Source: Hymenobacter negativus
Lineage (GTDB): Bacteria > Bacteroidota > Bacteroidia > Cytophagales > Hymenobacteraceae
Direction: 5' to 3'
Length of the DNA: 64,000 bases
NCBI RefSeq assembly: GCF_016056375.1
Contig: NZ_JAEDAE010000004.1
Location: 372,001-436,000, forward strand
The notes under the pieces: model-generated
What the model saw: the letters and a program-made list of their open reading frames with translations, nothing else
Databases searched by the model: none
What the model was told of the DNA's origin: nothing
Position numbers and translations under genes: made by a program
In this document: piece by piece, positions 25,280 through 34,525 of the stretch
How positions within the stretch are numbered: the stretch's first letter is position 1
How the letters are laid out: each line of letters opens with the position of its first letter

Positions 25280-27415
25280 CTACCCTTCCACGCCCACCGT
25301 GCGCCGGATGCCCAGCTTTTTCATGCGGGCTTCCAGAGTCTTAGGGTTGATATCGAGCAATAGGGCCGCGCCCTGTGCCCCGCTCACCCGGCCGCCGGTG
25401 CGCGTGAGGGCGGCCAGAATGTGGTCGCGCTCCTGTTCCTTCAGCGTTTTGATGGGAGCCGCGGGCTGCGCCGGGGGCGCGGCGGTGGTGGCCATCATCA
25501 GCGGAGCGCCGGCAAAGCCCGCGAACTCCAGAAACTGGCCCTGGCTCACGATGATGGACTGCTCCAGCACGTGCTCCAGCTCGCGGATATTGCCGGGCCA
25601 GCTATAGGCTTGCAGCGCGGCCAAATCTGTCGGGCGCACCTGGCGGATGGGCTTGCCCAGCCGCTTGCTCAGGCGCTGGACGAAGTGACGCAGCAGCGGC
25701 TCAATGTCTTCGCGGCGCTCGCGCAGCGGTGCCAGCTCGATGGGAAATACGTTCAGACGGTAGTACAAATCGGCCCGGAAGCGGCCGGCAGCCACTTCGT
25801 CGGCCAGCACGCGGTTGGTAGCGGCTATCACGCGGGCATCTGAGTGCAGCACTTTGGTACCGCCCAGGCGCTCGAACTCCCGCTCCTGCAGCACGCGCAG
25901 CAGCTTGGCTTGCAGGTCAAGGGGTAGCTCGCCGATTTCATCCAGGAAAATACTGCCGCCATTGGCCAGCTCGAACTTGCCGATGCGCCGCTCCACCGCA
26001 CCTGTAAAAGCACCTTTTTCATGCCCAAACAATTCACTCTCAATCAGCTGTGCCGGCAGTGCAGCGCAGTTGAGCTTGATGAGGGCGCGGGCGTGACGCG
26101 GCGAGGCGTTGTGCAGCTCGCGGGCCACCAACTCCTTGCCGGTGCCGGTTTCGCCCGAAATCAATACTGTCGTATCGGTGGGGGCCACCTGGCTGATGCG
26201 GAGCTGCACCCGCTGCAGGGCCGGCCCACTGCCCACAAAGGCGCCCGAATCGGCCCCGAAGCGGGCAGAAGTGTTGATTTCATCGACCAGGTAGGTGCGC
26301 TCCTGCTCCACATGGGCCTTGAGCTCCTCAATCTGCTCGAAGGCGAAGAGATTTTCCAGCGCCAGGGCAATCTGCGGGGCCAATGACACCACCGTGTCTA
26401 AGTCTTCGGGGCGGAAAGCCAGCGGGTTAGACGAGGCCAGGATGAGCACGGCCGCGCCATCGGTCCGCTGCCAGATGGGCACGATGAGCATGGCCCGCGT
26501 GCCGTACTCCTCGTATATCTGGCGCAGCAGCGGGTAGCGCTGGGCCTGCGCCCGAAAATCATCGGCGGTGTACAGGCCGGGGGTTTGCAACAAGTCGTTC
26601 AGCTGATGGTACATGGCCGAGCGGTCCAGCTGGTTCAGCCCATTGGTGCGATTGGGGTCGAGGGCCAGCATCGGGGCCATCAGGTCGTCGGCCGTGCGCG
26701 AGAATTCCGCGAAGCCTTCGAAGGGCTCCTGCCGCCCGGCCCGCTGCACCCGCAGGCCGAAGTAGTCAAAGGGCACCACCTTACTCAGGCCCTCGGCCAC
26801 GGCCCGAAACAGCGGCTCGCGCTGCTTGATGCTGAGCAGGGCATTGGTGATGCTGAGCTGCAGGGTACGCTCCTGCTCCCGGCGCGCTACTTCCTCGAAT
26901 GCCAGCGTGTTGGCCACGGCTACGGCGATGAGGGAGCCGAGTTTGCCCAACAAGATTTCATCGGCCGCCGTGAGGTTGGGCACCCGGCGCGAAGCCAGCG
27001 TGAGAAAGCCCGTCAACAGCCCGCCAATGTGCAGCGGCACCGCCGTTATGTGCTTCACGCCCAGCTTGTCAAACTTGTTGAACGGCGCGTAATTCGGATA
27101 GTCGGCCAGGTACTGCTGGGGCGTGAACTGCTGCACGCGCGGCGCCGCTACCAGCTTCTCGATGGGCGAGCCAGCGATGGGCGTGAAGTGGTCGAGGCCG
27201 GCGGGTATTACCGGCGCTTCGTCGGTACCATAGTAGTCGCGCAGAAACAGCCGCTTCATCTGCAATTCCTTATCAAACACGTTGATGCCGATAAAATCGA
27301 ACGGAAAAATCAGCCGCAGCTTGGTCGTGACCACCTTAAACAATTGGTCTTTGTCGCGGATGGTCGCGATAGCCTCGTTGAGGTGGAGCAGAAGGTTTTC
27401 GTCGTTGGTAGGCAC
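25280..27415 (-). CDS. Sigma-54-dependent activator with two GAF domains
   Basis: The 711-residue regulator has two GAF sensor domains (about 10-175 and 190-360), an AAA+ sigma-54 interaction domain (about 390-625) with Walker A GETGTGKE at 421-428, the sigma-54 contact loop GAFTGA at 468-473 and Walker B FLDEIGE near 490, and a C-terminal Fis-type helix-turn-helix (about 665-705). It lacks a receiver domain, so the signal is probably a small molecule bound by the GAF domains. Translation appears to start at GTG 27415; a stop codon lies just upstream in frame. It is divergent from the TolC/efflux cluster and may control it, but no convincing -24/-12 promoter was found. Confidence 0.93.
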   Translation of the reverse strand: MPTNDENLLLHLNEAIATIRDKDQLFKVVTTKLRLIFPFDFIGINVFDKELQMKRLFLRDYYGTDEAPVIPAGLDHFTPIAGSPIEKLVAAPRVQQFTPQQYLADYPNYAPFNKFDKLGVKHITAVPLHIGGLLTGFLTLASRRVPNLTAADEILLGKLGSLIAVAVANTLAFEEVARREQERTLQLSITNALLSIKQREPLFRAVAEGLSKVVPFDYFGLRVQRAGRQEPFEGFAEFSRTADDLMAPMLALDPNRTNGLNQLDRSAMYHQLNDLLQTPGLYTADDFRAQAQRYPLLRQIYEEYGTRAMLIVPIWQRTDGAAVLILASSNPLAFRPEDLDTVVSLAPQIALALENLFAFEQIEELKAHVEQERTYLVDEINTSARFGADSGAFVGSGPALQRVQLRISQVAPTDTTVLISGETGTGKELVARELHNASPRHARALIKLNCAALPAQLIESELFGHEKGAFTGAVERRIGKFELANGGSIFLDEIGELPLDLQAKLLRVLQEREFERLGGTKVLHSDARVIAATNRVLADEVAAGRFRADLYYRLNVFPIELAPLRERREDIEPLLRHFVQRLSKRLGKPIRQVRPTDLAALQAYSWPGNIRELEHVLEQSIIVSQGQFLEFAGFAGAPLMMATTAAPPAQPAAPIKTLKEQERDHILAALTRTGGRVSGAQGAALLLDINPKTLEARMKKLGIRRTVGVEG

Positions 27416-27639
27416 CAGCTTAAGATTAAAATCTCCTTAAATATGAGGAATAAAATTGGGGTAATTCCTAATATTTGAGGAACAGATAAGATGACGTTTC
27501 CCTTTTCAATTTACTTCATAACCGCACAACTTAATTTTAATTATCTAGTATTCAATGGGTAGATATGTAAAAACTTTCTCTCATTGGTGCTGGCATGGCT
27601 TTCGGTAAGGGCGGTGCACACCCTATGCCACTTGGCCTT

Positions 27640-29004
27640 ATGTTTTCTCATCAACACCTCATGGGTTTTGCCGGTTTGTCGCTGTTTGGCGGTCTGCTGC
27701 TGGCCCAGCCGGCGCTGGCCCAAAACCAGCCCAGCGTGCCGGCCGCCGCTCAGGCCATTGGCCTGGCCAGCGACTCCCTAACTCTTGGCGCGACGCTGCA
27801 AGCCGTGCTCGACGCCAACCCCAGCATCACCAACCTCACCGAACTGTCGGCCGCTTCAACCAGCCGCCTGAGCCAGACGCGGGCTGGTTTTCTGCCCCAA
27901 GTAACGGGTACGGCCACTTACACCCGCATCGACCCGGTGGTGAAGCTGCCGTTCAATGGCGAAACCCTACAGTTTGCGCCCAATAACAACTACGACTTTC
28001 ACCTCACCGCGCAGTACTTGCTGTTCGATTTCGGCAAGAACGAGGCGACGGTGAAAGTGGCCGAATCGCAGGTGCAGACGGCGCAGGACAACATCACGGT
28101 GGCCCGCCGCGACCTGGCCTTTAACGCCGCGCAGGTGTACTACAACATCCTGTTCATGCGCGAGAGCATCAAGGTGCAGGACCAGCAGATTGCCTCGCTG
28201 CAAGCCCATCGCAACGAAATGAACAAGCGCGTGGAAGCCGGCGTGAGCACCAAGTTCGACGTGACGACGACCGATGTTCGCATTACGCAGGCTCAGAATA
28301 CCAAGCTCGACCTGCAAAACCAGCTGCGCAACCAGCAGGTGCAGCTAGCCCGCCTGCTGCACAAGCCCGCCCAAGCCGACATTCCGGTGAAAGGCCGCCT
28401 CACCTACGAGCCGCAGGCCGTAGACCTGGAAGCCGAGGTGACCAAGGCCAGCAACAACCGCCCCGAAGTGAAGCTGGCCCGCGATGCCGAGAACACGGCC
28501 GCCTTGCAAGCCCGCCTCATCGAGAAAAGCAACATGCCCAGCCTCGGCGCGGGCGTGCAGGCGGGCGCTAAAAATGGCTACATCTTGCCCGATATCGACC
28601 GGTTGCGCTTCAATACGGTGGGTGTGCTGCAGCTGTCCGTGCCAATTTATGATGGCAACAAGAACAAGAAGCAGCGCGTGGAGGCTGCAGCCATTTCCCG
28701 CGCCGCTGTGGCTCGCACCGCCGACACGCAGGAGCAAATCCGCGCCGATGTCCGGCAGGCCGTCAACAACATGGACTTCAGCCAGGCCCGCCACGAGAAT
28801 GCTCAGCAGCAGGTAGCCCAGGCCACTGAAGCCCTGAGCAAAGCCCGCGACCGGTACCGCTACGGCGTGGGCCAGAACCTCGACGTGCTGGACGCCGAAA
28901 CCCAGCTCGCCCAGGCCCGCTTGGCCTTGGTACAGGCCGAGTACAATTACACGCTGGGCCAGTACCAGCTGCGCCGCGCCACCGGCGAGCAGATTTGGCA
29001 ATAA
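27640..29004 (+). CDS. TolC family outer-membrane efflux protein
   Basis: From ATG 27640 the product is 454 residues, with a signal peptide ending AQPALAQ and a TolC/OEP alpha-helical barrel fold made of two repeats (about 45-240 and 260-450). Signature stretches are RAGFLPQVTGTATY, LDAETQLAQARLALVQAEYN and a hydrophobic YTLGQYQLRRA end. It would be the outer-membrane channel for the HlyD/DHA2 pump encoded just downstream. ATGs at 27595, 27625 and 27661 are in frame; 27640 gives the best signal peptide. Its upstream region is AT-rich and shared with the divergent sigma-54 regulator. Confidence 0.92.
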   Translation: MFSHQHLMGFAGLSLFGGLLLAQPALAQNQPSVPAAAQAIGLASDSLTLGATLQAVLDANPSITNLTELSAASTSRLSQTRAGFLPQVTGTATYTRIDPVVKLPFNGETLQFAPNNNYDFHLTAQYLLFDFGKNEATVKVAESQVQTAQDNITVARRDLAFNAAQVYYNILFMRESIKVQDQQIASLQAHRNEMNKRVEAGVSTKFDVTTTDVRITQAQNTKLDLQNQLRNQQVQLARLLHKPAQADIPVKGRLTYEPQAVDLEAEVTKASNNRPEVKLARDAENTAALQARLIEKSNMPSLGAGVQAGAKNGYILPDIDRLRFNTVGVLQLSVPIYDGNKNKKQRVEAAAISRAAVARTADTQEQIRADVRQAVNNMDFSQARHENAQQQVAQATEALSKARDRYRYGVGQNLDVLDAETQLAQARLALVQAEYNYTLGQYQLRRATGEQIWQ

Positions 29005-29005
29005 C

Positions 29006-29110
29006 GGTAAATGAGCAAGTGAGTAAATGAGTAAAGTGGCTTCATGCAGCTTGTATTCATTCTCTCCAACGACCCTAAAACCTACTCATTTACTCAATTA
29101 CCCATTTACC
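29006..29110. repeat. Imperfect inverted repeat of TGAGTAAA-type units before the uspA-like gene
   Basis: Left arm 29006-29036 consists of repeated GTAAATGAG / GTGAGTAAA units and almost lacks C; right arm 29081-29110 is its imperfect reverse complement (about 25 of 30 bases) and almost lacks G. The loop is 44 bases. The right arm ends 4 bases before the ATG at 29115. Similar arrangements occur before fumC (50928-51127) and the second dinB (54261-54362). Confidence 0.8.
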
Positions 29111-29114
29111 ACAA

Positions 29115-29564
29115 ATGAACCTCACCACCATCCTTTGTCCGCTCGATTTCTCGGCCGCGTCGGCTGGGCTGGTGGCCTACGCAGCGGCCCTGGCCGTGGC
29201 CACGGGTGCCGAGCTGCGACTGCTGCACGTGTGCGAGCCGCAGGAGGACCCCAGCGGCCAGCAGCCCGACGCAAAGGTGTTTGGCTCCTGCAAAGGCCGG
29301 ATGCAGGAGCTACGCAACGCAGCCGAAGCCGCTGGCGTGACGCTGGTGCACACCGGCATGGTGCGCGGCGAGGCAGCCCCGGAAATTGTGGCCGAAGCCG
29401 ACCGCCAACAGGCTGATTTAATTGTTATTGGCGCGCATGGTCAAACGGGCCTCACGCGCTTTTTGATGGGCACCACCGCCGAAATCGTGCTCCGCACCGC
29501 CCGGTGCGCCACCTTATTGGTCCGCGCCCCGCTCCAATCCGAAACGGCAGTGAAACCGGCCTAG
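29115..29564 (+). CDS. Universal stress protein (UspA family), single domain
   Basis: A 149-residue cytoplasmic protein of the UspA fold. The N-terminal strand (TILCPLDFSAAS, with D12) and the C-terminal ATP-binding motif GAHGQTGLTRFLMGTT (about 116-131, matching G-2x-G-9x-G-S/T) indicate an ATP-binding type Usp. Usp proteins are induced by stress and starvation and act through dimerisation or ATP binding. The gene lies between the TolC and HlyD/DHA2 efflux genes on the same strand, 111 bases after tolC and 56 before hlyD, so a link to stress-induced efflux is plausible. The leader contains an inverted repeat. Confidence 0.93.
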   Translation: MNLTTILCPLDFSAASAGLVAYAAALAVATGAELRLLHVCEPQEDPSGQQPDAKVFGSCKGRMQELRNAAEAAGVTLVHTGMVRGEAAPEIVAEADRQQADLIVIGAHGQTGLTRFLMGTTAEIVLRTARCATLLVRAPLQSETAVKPA

Positions 29565-29619
29565 CGCCGCCACCGCCCTCCTTTTTTCCGTAAAACACCG
29601 CCCCCGAATATTTACTAAG

Positions 29620-30729
29620 ATGGCCCAGACCGAAACTTCCCCCGCCGTTCAAAACGCCCCTGCTCCTTATCCCAATGCGGCCGCCGAAGGCGAGCACCTG
29701 GAGGAGCCGAAGAAGCGTAACCCGCTTGTTCTCATCATTATGCTACTGGTGTTGCTGGGCGGCGGCTACTATGGCTTCACGCGCTACCAGTTTGCCAAAG
29801 CCCACGAAAGCACCGACGACGCGCAGGTAGAGGGCGACGTGTACCCCGTGCTGCCCCGCGTGGGCGGCCCGGTGCTCGAAGTGAAAGTGGACGACAACAT
29901 GCCCGTGAAGAAGGGCGACGTCCTCGTGACCCTCGACCCGGCCGACTACCAGCAGCGCGTGAATGCTGCCGAAGCCGCCCTCGCCGCCGCCCAGGCCCAG
30001 GTAACGGCCGCCCGCGCCGGCGTAGCCACCGCCAGCGCTAACGTGCGCACTGCCCAAACCGGCATCGGTGTGAGCCAGGCCAACCAGGAGCGTCTGCAGA
30101 AAGACCTCAAGCGCAGCGAACTGCTTCGCAAGCAGGATATTATTCCGCAGAGTGAGTACGATGCCGTGCAGGCCAATCTGAAAGCGACCGCCGCCCAGCG
30201 CGCCACCGCCACCGACCAGGTGAGCGTGGCTCGCCAGCAGGTAGCCGCTGCCTCGCAGCAGATTGCCGTGGCCCAGGCCGTGGTAAAGCAGCGCCAGGCC
30301 GACCTCGACAACGCCAAGCTGCAGTTGAGCTACACCACCATCACCGCTCCCCAGGACGGCATCATTAGCAAAAAGAACGTGCAGCCCGGCCAGGTGGTAG
30401 GCCCCGGCCAGCAGCTGTTCGGCATCGTGGGCAGCGCCCGCACCTGGGTGGTGGCTAACTTCAAGGAAACCCAGCTGGAAGACATGAAAGTGGGCCAGCC
30501 CGTGAAACTGGAAGTGGATGCCTACCCCAAAGAGGAGTTCCAGGGCCACATCGAGTCGCTCTCGGCCGCTACCGGTGCCCGCTTTGCTCTGCTGCCCCCC
30601 GACAACGCCAGCGGCAACTTCGTGAAAGTAACGCAGCGCATCCCGGTGCGCATCGCCCTGGACAAAGTGGACCCTCAGCACCCGCTCCGCGCCGGTATGA
30701 GCGTGAATGCCGTGGTGCAGGTGAAGTAA
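29620..30729 (+). CDS. HlyD/EmrA-type membrane fusion protein
   Basis: A 369-residue membrane-anchored adaptor. A cytoplasmic tail (1-36) and one membrane helix (about 37-56, LVLIIMLLVLLGGGYYG) are followed by a biotinyl-lipoyl domain (VLPRVGGPVLEVKVDDNMPVKKG, about 78-105), an Ala/Gln-rich coiled-coil hairpin (about 115-245), the second lipoyl half (ITAPQDGIISKKNVQPGQ) and a beta-barrel with VGSARTWVVANFKETQL. It links the DHA2 pump downstream to the TolC channel upstream. No start ambiguity is seen: ATG 29620 is the first of the frame. Confidence 0.95.
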   Translation: MAQTETSPAVQNAPAPYPNAAAEGEHLEEPKKRNPLVLIIMLLVLLGGGYYGFTRYQFAKAHESTDDAQVEGDVYPVLPRVGGPVLEVKVDDNMPVKKGDVLVTLDPADYQQRVNAAEAALAAAQAQVTAARAGVATASANVRTAQTGIGVSQANQERLQKDLKRSELLRKQDIIPQSEYDAVQANLKATAAQRATATDQVSVARQQVAAASQQIAVAQAVVKQRQADLDNAKLQLSYTTITAPQDGIISKKNVQPGQVVGPGQQLFGIVGSARTWVVANFKETQLEDMKVGQPVKLEVDAYPKEEFQGHIESLSAATGARFALLPPDNASGNFVKVTQRIPVRIALDKVDPQHPLRAGMSVNAVVQVK

Positions 30730-30741
30730 GGGTTGTTTTAT

Positions 30742-30847
30742 TCTGTCATCCTGAGCGCAGCGAAGGACCTTATCACGCTGGCGCCGCTACAATAGCGACC
30801 AACTATTTGAGCGTGATAAGGTCCTTCGCTGCGCTCAGGATGACAGA
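30742..30847. repeat. REP-like palindrome, TGTCATCCTGAGC family (copy 1)
   Basis: Two perfect 38-base arms (30742-30779 and 30810-30847), beginning TCTGTCATCCTGAGCGCAGC on the left, enclose a 30-base loop. The element lies inside the efflux operon, between the HlyD stop and the DHA2 start. Related elements occur at 45206-45246, 50468-50518 and 52561-52649. The extended hairpin could shield the upstream mRNA or attenuate expression of the pump. Confidence 0.9.
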
Positions 30848-30869
30848 AAATTCATAAAACAGATATAAA

Positions 30870-32441
30870 ATGGAAACCGGATTTACCAAGTGGATTATCG
30901 TTGTGACGGTGGTCCTCTGCGTTCTGCTCGAGCTGATTGATACCAGCATTGTGAACGTGGCCCTGACCCAAATGATGGGCAACCTCTCGGCCACGCAGCA
31001 GGAAGTGACCTGGGTGGTGGCCGCCTACGGCATCGCTAACGTGATTGTGATTCCGATGACGGGCTTTCTGGCCGAGCAGTTCGGGCGCAAAAACTACTTT
31101 TTCTTCTCCGTGGTGCTCTTCACGCTGGCTTCCATGGCCTGCGGCCAGAGCACCAACTTGTGGGAGCTGGTAGCCTTTCGCTTTGTGCAGGGCATCGGCG
31201 GGGGTGCGCTGATGGCCACTTCGCAGGCCATTCTGATTGACACCTTCCCGCCCAAGCAGCTGCCGCTGGGACAGGCCCTGTTCGGCATGGGCGTGATTAT
31301 CGGCCCCACCATCGGCCCCACGCTGGGCGGCTACATCGTGGATAACTACGACTGGCCCTGGATTTTCTACGTGAACGTGCCGGTGGGCATTCTGGCGGCT
31401 GTCTTCACGCTGCTCTTTATCCGCGACCCGGAGCGCATCAAAAACGCCATTCCCCGGCCGCTGCGCGAGATTGACTGGGCCGGCATTTTCCTGCTGATTC
31501 TGGGCGTGGGCTCGCTGCAGCTGGTGCTGGAGCAGGGCGAAACTGAGGACTGGTTCGAGAGTGCCTACATCAACAGCTTCGCGCTGCTGGCGGCCATTGG
31601 CCTGTTGGGCTTCATTTGGCGCGAGCTCACGGCAAAAGCCCCCATCGTGGACCTGCGAGTGCTGGGCAAGAGCCGCAACCTGGCCGTGGGGTCGGTGCTG
31701 TCGTTTGTGCTGGGCTTCGGCATGTTTGCCTCGGTGTTTATTCTGCCCATTTTCACCCAGCGCATTCTGGGCTTCACGGCCGCCCAAACGGGCTACATGC
31801 TGCTGCCTGGCGCGCTGGCTTCCGGCTTCATGATGCCGGTCATTGGCCGGATGCTACAAGCCGGAGTGCCGCAGAAGTTCATGATTCCCACCGGCTTCCT
31901 CATCTTTTTTGGCTTCACCTTCTGGATGGCCAACGTCATTTCGCCCACCGCCGGCGAGTCCGACTTCTTCTGGCCCCTGATGGTGCGCGGCCTGGGCATG
32001 GGCCTCATCTTCCTGCCCATTACGACCATGAGCCTGGCTGGCCTGAAAGGCAAAGACGCCGGCCAGGCCGCCGGCCTCACTGGCATGATTCGCCAGCTCG
32101 GCGGCTCGTTTGGGGTGGCCATCGTGGGCACCTACCTGGAGCGCAGCATTGCCCAGAACCGCATCAGCCCGCTGGCCCACATCTCGCTCTACGACAATGC
32201 CACGGTGCAGCGCATCCAGGCTTTCACGCAGAACTTCATGGCCCACGGTTTCTCGATGGAACAGGCCCAGAAACAAGCCTACGCGGCGCTGGAAGGCATT
32301 CTGATGAAGCAGGTATCCATCATCACCTACTCGCAGGTGTTCGCCATGATTGGCCTGTTCTTCGTGTGCTGTCTCCCGTTGGTGCTTCTCATCAAGCGCG
32401 CCAAGAGCAACGAAAAAATTGACCTGAACGCGGCACACTAA
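30870..32441 (+). CDS. DHA2-family drug efflux MFS permease (EmrB-like)
   Basis: The 523-residue protein has 14 predicted membrane helices. It carries the DHA2 marks: LLELIDTSIVNVAL in helix 1, the loop 2-3 motif LAEQFGRKNYF, and motif C in TM5 (GVIIGPTIGPTLGGYI). It exports hydrophobic drugs or metabolites from the inner membrane by proton antiport, working with the HlyD and TolC proteins encoded upstream. The ATG at 30870 gives a short cytoplasmic N-terminus before helix 1. A 38-base-arm palindrome separates it from hlyD. Confidence 0.95.
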   Translation: METGFTKWIIVVTVVLCVLLELIDTSIVNVALTQMMGNLSATQQEVTWVVAAYGIANVIVIPMTGFLAEQFGRKNYFFFSVVLFTLASMACGQSTNLWELVAFRFVQGIGGGALMATSQAILIDTFPPKQLPLGQALFGMGVIIGPTIGPTLGGYIVDNYDWPWIFYVNVPVGILAAVFTLLFIRDPERIKNAIPRPLREIDWAGIFLLILGVGSLQLVLEQGETEDWFESAYINSFALLAAIGLLGFIWRELTAKAPIVDLRVLGKSRNLAVGSVLSFVLGFGMFASVFILPIFTQRILGFTAAQTGYMLLPGALASGFMMPVIGRMLQAGVPQKFMIPTGFLIFFGFTFWMANVISPTAGESDFFWPLMVRGLGMGLIFLPITTMSLAGLKGKDAGQAAGLTGMIRQLGGSFGVAIVGTYLERSIAQNRISPLAHISLYDNATVQRIQAFTQNFMAHGFSMEQAQKQAYAALEGILMKQVSIITYSQVFAMIGLFFVCCLPLVLLIKRAKSNEKIDLNAAH

Positions 32442-32500
32442 GCTCAGGAAAACGCTATGCTATGTGGCTTAATTAGGTGACCGTTAAATTATTGTATAAT

Positions 32501-32540
32501 TAAAAAGGGCTTCCCGCATTTAGCGGGAAGCCCTTTTTAA
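32501..32540. terminator. Bidirectional intrinsic terminator
   Basis: AAAAAGGGCTTCCCGC pairs with GCGGGAAGCCCTTTTT around a 5-base loop. It separates the MFS permease from the convergent lipoprotein gene and has T-tracts on both strands. Confidence 0.9.
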
Positions 32541-32553
32541 TTGGCCCAACCAG

Positions 32554-33591
32554 TTACTGATACTGAATGTACAGCGGCTTGGGCGTGAGTTGCGTGAGCA
32601 CCTCCACCGGGGTCATCATGTGGTGGGGCTTGGGTTTGGGGTCGTATTCGTAGAACAGCTTGAAGCCGGTGTATTGCACGGGCTCGGTCTGGATGTAGTC
32701 GTGGTACGAGTCCTTTTTCAGGGTGGGCTCGCCGTGGCCGTCCATGTGCATCACCACCTGCACGCGCGGGTCGAGCTTGATGTTTTTGTAGTTGGTCAGC
32801 ATCTTCCGAGTGAAGCGGTGCACCGTCAGTACTTTGGGCGGAAGCTTGTTCTCACTCACAATGCGGGCCAGGTAGTTGATGGTCCAGTTCACATCTTTGG
32901 CGTCGAGGGTGCCGATGCGCTGGTTGGGCCGAATGCCGGGCATGGTAGCCAGCGAAAACTCGGGGTCGATGCCAAGGTGAATGTCGGGCTGCTTGAGGTA
33001 GGCCTCCAGCTTTGGCACTTCCACCTGCAGGGTGCTGTGGCCGGGCTGCACGTCCAGAAACAGGATGCACTTGTGCTCGCGGGCCCAGGCAATCACCTCT
33101 TCGATGGTGGCTTTGGAGTTCATCAGGCGCCACTTGCCGTCCTTGCCGGGCGAGCCCTGAGCCGTAATGGTCACGTTGTGCAGCGCGGCCTGCACGGGAA
33201 TGCTGGGGTCGGCGGCCTGCCACTCTTTCAGCACGCCTTCAAACTTGCGGAACATCTGCTCCTTGGGCTCGCGGCCGAGAATGCCCATGCCTTTCGAACG
33301 GATGTTGCCATAGAAAGCCACGATGCGGTGGCCCGGCAGGATGGCGCCCGGCAGCTGACCGGTTTTGCGGGCAATGCTGTCGGCCTTCAGCGAGTCGCGG
33401 CGCATGGCCTGCATCTTCAGCTTGATGGTATCGACGGGGGCGGGCTTGTCGGCGCTGTCGCCGGTGGCCGCCGTGGTGCCGTCGGCGCCTTTTTCGCCCT
33501 CGGCGGGGCGGGTGGAACAGGCGGGCAGGGCCAGGGCCGCCATCAGGCCCAGGGTAGCGACGAACGCGCTAGAGGTTGCGTTTAAAGACAC
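32554..33591 (-). CDS. Lipoprotein with TIM-barrel-like domain, function unknown
   Basis: A 345-residue protein with a lipoprotein signal (lipobox LALPAC, Cys25), a Gly/Ala/Asp-rich linker (about 28-55) and a domain from about 85 to 345. The stretches RIVAFYGNIRSKGMGILG, HLGIDPEFSLATMPG and VLTVHRFTRKML follow one another as in glycosidase-like or glycerophosphodiester phosphodiesterase-like barrels, and the D-P-E-F turn may hold acidic active-site residues, but I cannot assign a catalytic family. It would sit in the periplasm or at the cell surface. It shares a bidirectional terminator with the MFS gene. Confidence 0.8.
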   Translation of the reverse strand: MSLNATSSAFVATLGLMAALALPACSTRPAEGEKGADGTTAATGDSADKPAPVDTIKLKMQAMRRDSLKADSIARKTGQLPGAILPGHRIVAFYGNIRSKGMGILGREPKEQMFRKFEGVLKEWQAADPSIPVQAALHNVTITAQGSPGKDGKWRLMNSKATIEEVIAWAREHKCILFLDVQPGHSTLQVEVPKLEAYLKQPDIHLGIDPEFSLATMPGIRPNQRIGTLDAKDVNWTINYLARIVSENKLPPKVLTVHRFTRKMLTNYKNIKLDPRVQVVMHMDGHGEPTLKKDSYHDYIQTEPVQYTGFKLFYEYDPKPKPHHMMTPVEVLTQLTPKPLYIQYQ

Positions 33592-33703
33592 TGATAATGG
33601 GGAACAAAGCGAGCAATAGTTAGCTCAAAGGTAAGCGTTTCCGTCGGGCCTGTTGGCGGCCGCGCAATTAAAACCGGCTTAAATCCTGCGTCCCGGCCAG
33701 GGG

Positions 33704-34525
33704 CTAGCGCGAAACCGGCGTCAGCTTCACTTCAAACCAGGTGGTGGGGTCGGCCAGCGGGTCGGGCACCTGCGCGGGCAGCGGCGTGGGCGAGTACAGC
33801 GCGCACAGCGTGTTCTCGACCTGCACCAGCTGGCCAGTGGCCGTGGCGGGCAGCCCGTCGAGCAGGCCGGCCAGCACTTCCCAGCGCGGCTCGCCCGGCT
33901 GGCGGCTAGCATCGTGCCACACCACGGTGGTTTTGGGGCCTACCAGATGTTCAAACACGCGCTTCGTGTCGATGCGCACGGCCTCGTAGCGGTGGTCGCC
34001 GTCGATAAAAATCACATCGAACGGCTCCGCAAACTCCTCGAAGTCGTAGGTGGCCGAGTTGCCGTGCAGATGATACACGTTGGGTAATGGCTTCGAAAAA
34101 AACCCGTGGAGCTCGATGTATCGCTCGGGTAGGCCGAGGGCGCGGATTTCGGCATCGGATAAATTCAGCGTGTAAACTTCCGCAATAACTTCGGCTACAT
34201 TGGCGGCGCTCTCTCCGCGCCAGGTACCGATTTCAAAATAGGCACCGCCAGAAACGCGGCGGGCCAGGGCGCGCAGCAGCAGCAAATCCGTGGGCAGCGA
34301 GCCACCCTCGCGGAAGGCGAACGGGCGCACCGTGGTATCGGCCGGGCTCAGAAAATGCGCCAGCGGCACCATTGGTAAGCCTTTGGTGGTGAGCTGGCGG
34401 CGGCTGGCGTGGGCCAGCGCCCGGCGCTGCCATTCGCCTACATCACCAGCAATGACGTGGTTGAGCAGCGAAGGGGTACGGGCCAGGCTACGCAGGGCCT
34501 GCAGGGCAACGGATAATCGGGACAT
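33704..34525 (-). CDS. Class I SAM-dependent methyltransferase (Methyltransf_24-like)
   Basis: A 273-residue cytoplasmic protein with a Rossmann methyltransferase core. Motif I is GGAYFEIGTWRGESAANVAE (about 92-111), where the E-x-G-x-x-x-G pattern binds AdoMet; the acidic strand-4 motif is FDVIFIDGDHRYEAV (about 170-184), typical of the CmcI/TylF and Methyltransf_24 groups; and VVWHDASR follows. The methyl acceptor is unknown; relatives act on sugars, small metabolites or macrolides. It stands alone, not in an obvious operon. The N-terminal 90 residues are helical and without a recognised domain. Confidence 0.88.
   Translation of the reverse strand: MSRLSVALQALRSLARTPSLLNHVIAGDVGEWQRRALAHASRRQLTTKGLPMVPLAHFLSPADTTVRPFAFREGGSLPTDLLLLRALARRVSGGAYFEIGTWRGESAANVAEVIAEVYTLNLSDAEIRALGLPERYIELHGFFSKPLPNVYHLHGNSATYDFEEFAEPFDVIFIDGDHRYEAVRIDTKRVFEHLVGPKTTVVWHDASRQPGEPRWEVLAGLLDGLPATATGQLVQVENTLCALYSPTPLPAQVPDPLADPTTWFEVKLTPVSR

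Noticed and set aside
27605..27640. A possible sigma-54 -24/-12 site (GCAC...TGC spacing) upstream of tolC
   Set aside because: The invariant GG of the -24 element is broken and the site overlaps the likely coding start, so the match is not convincing.
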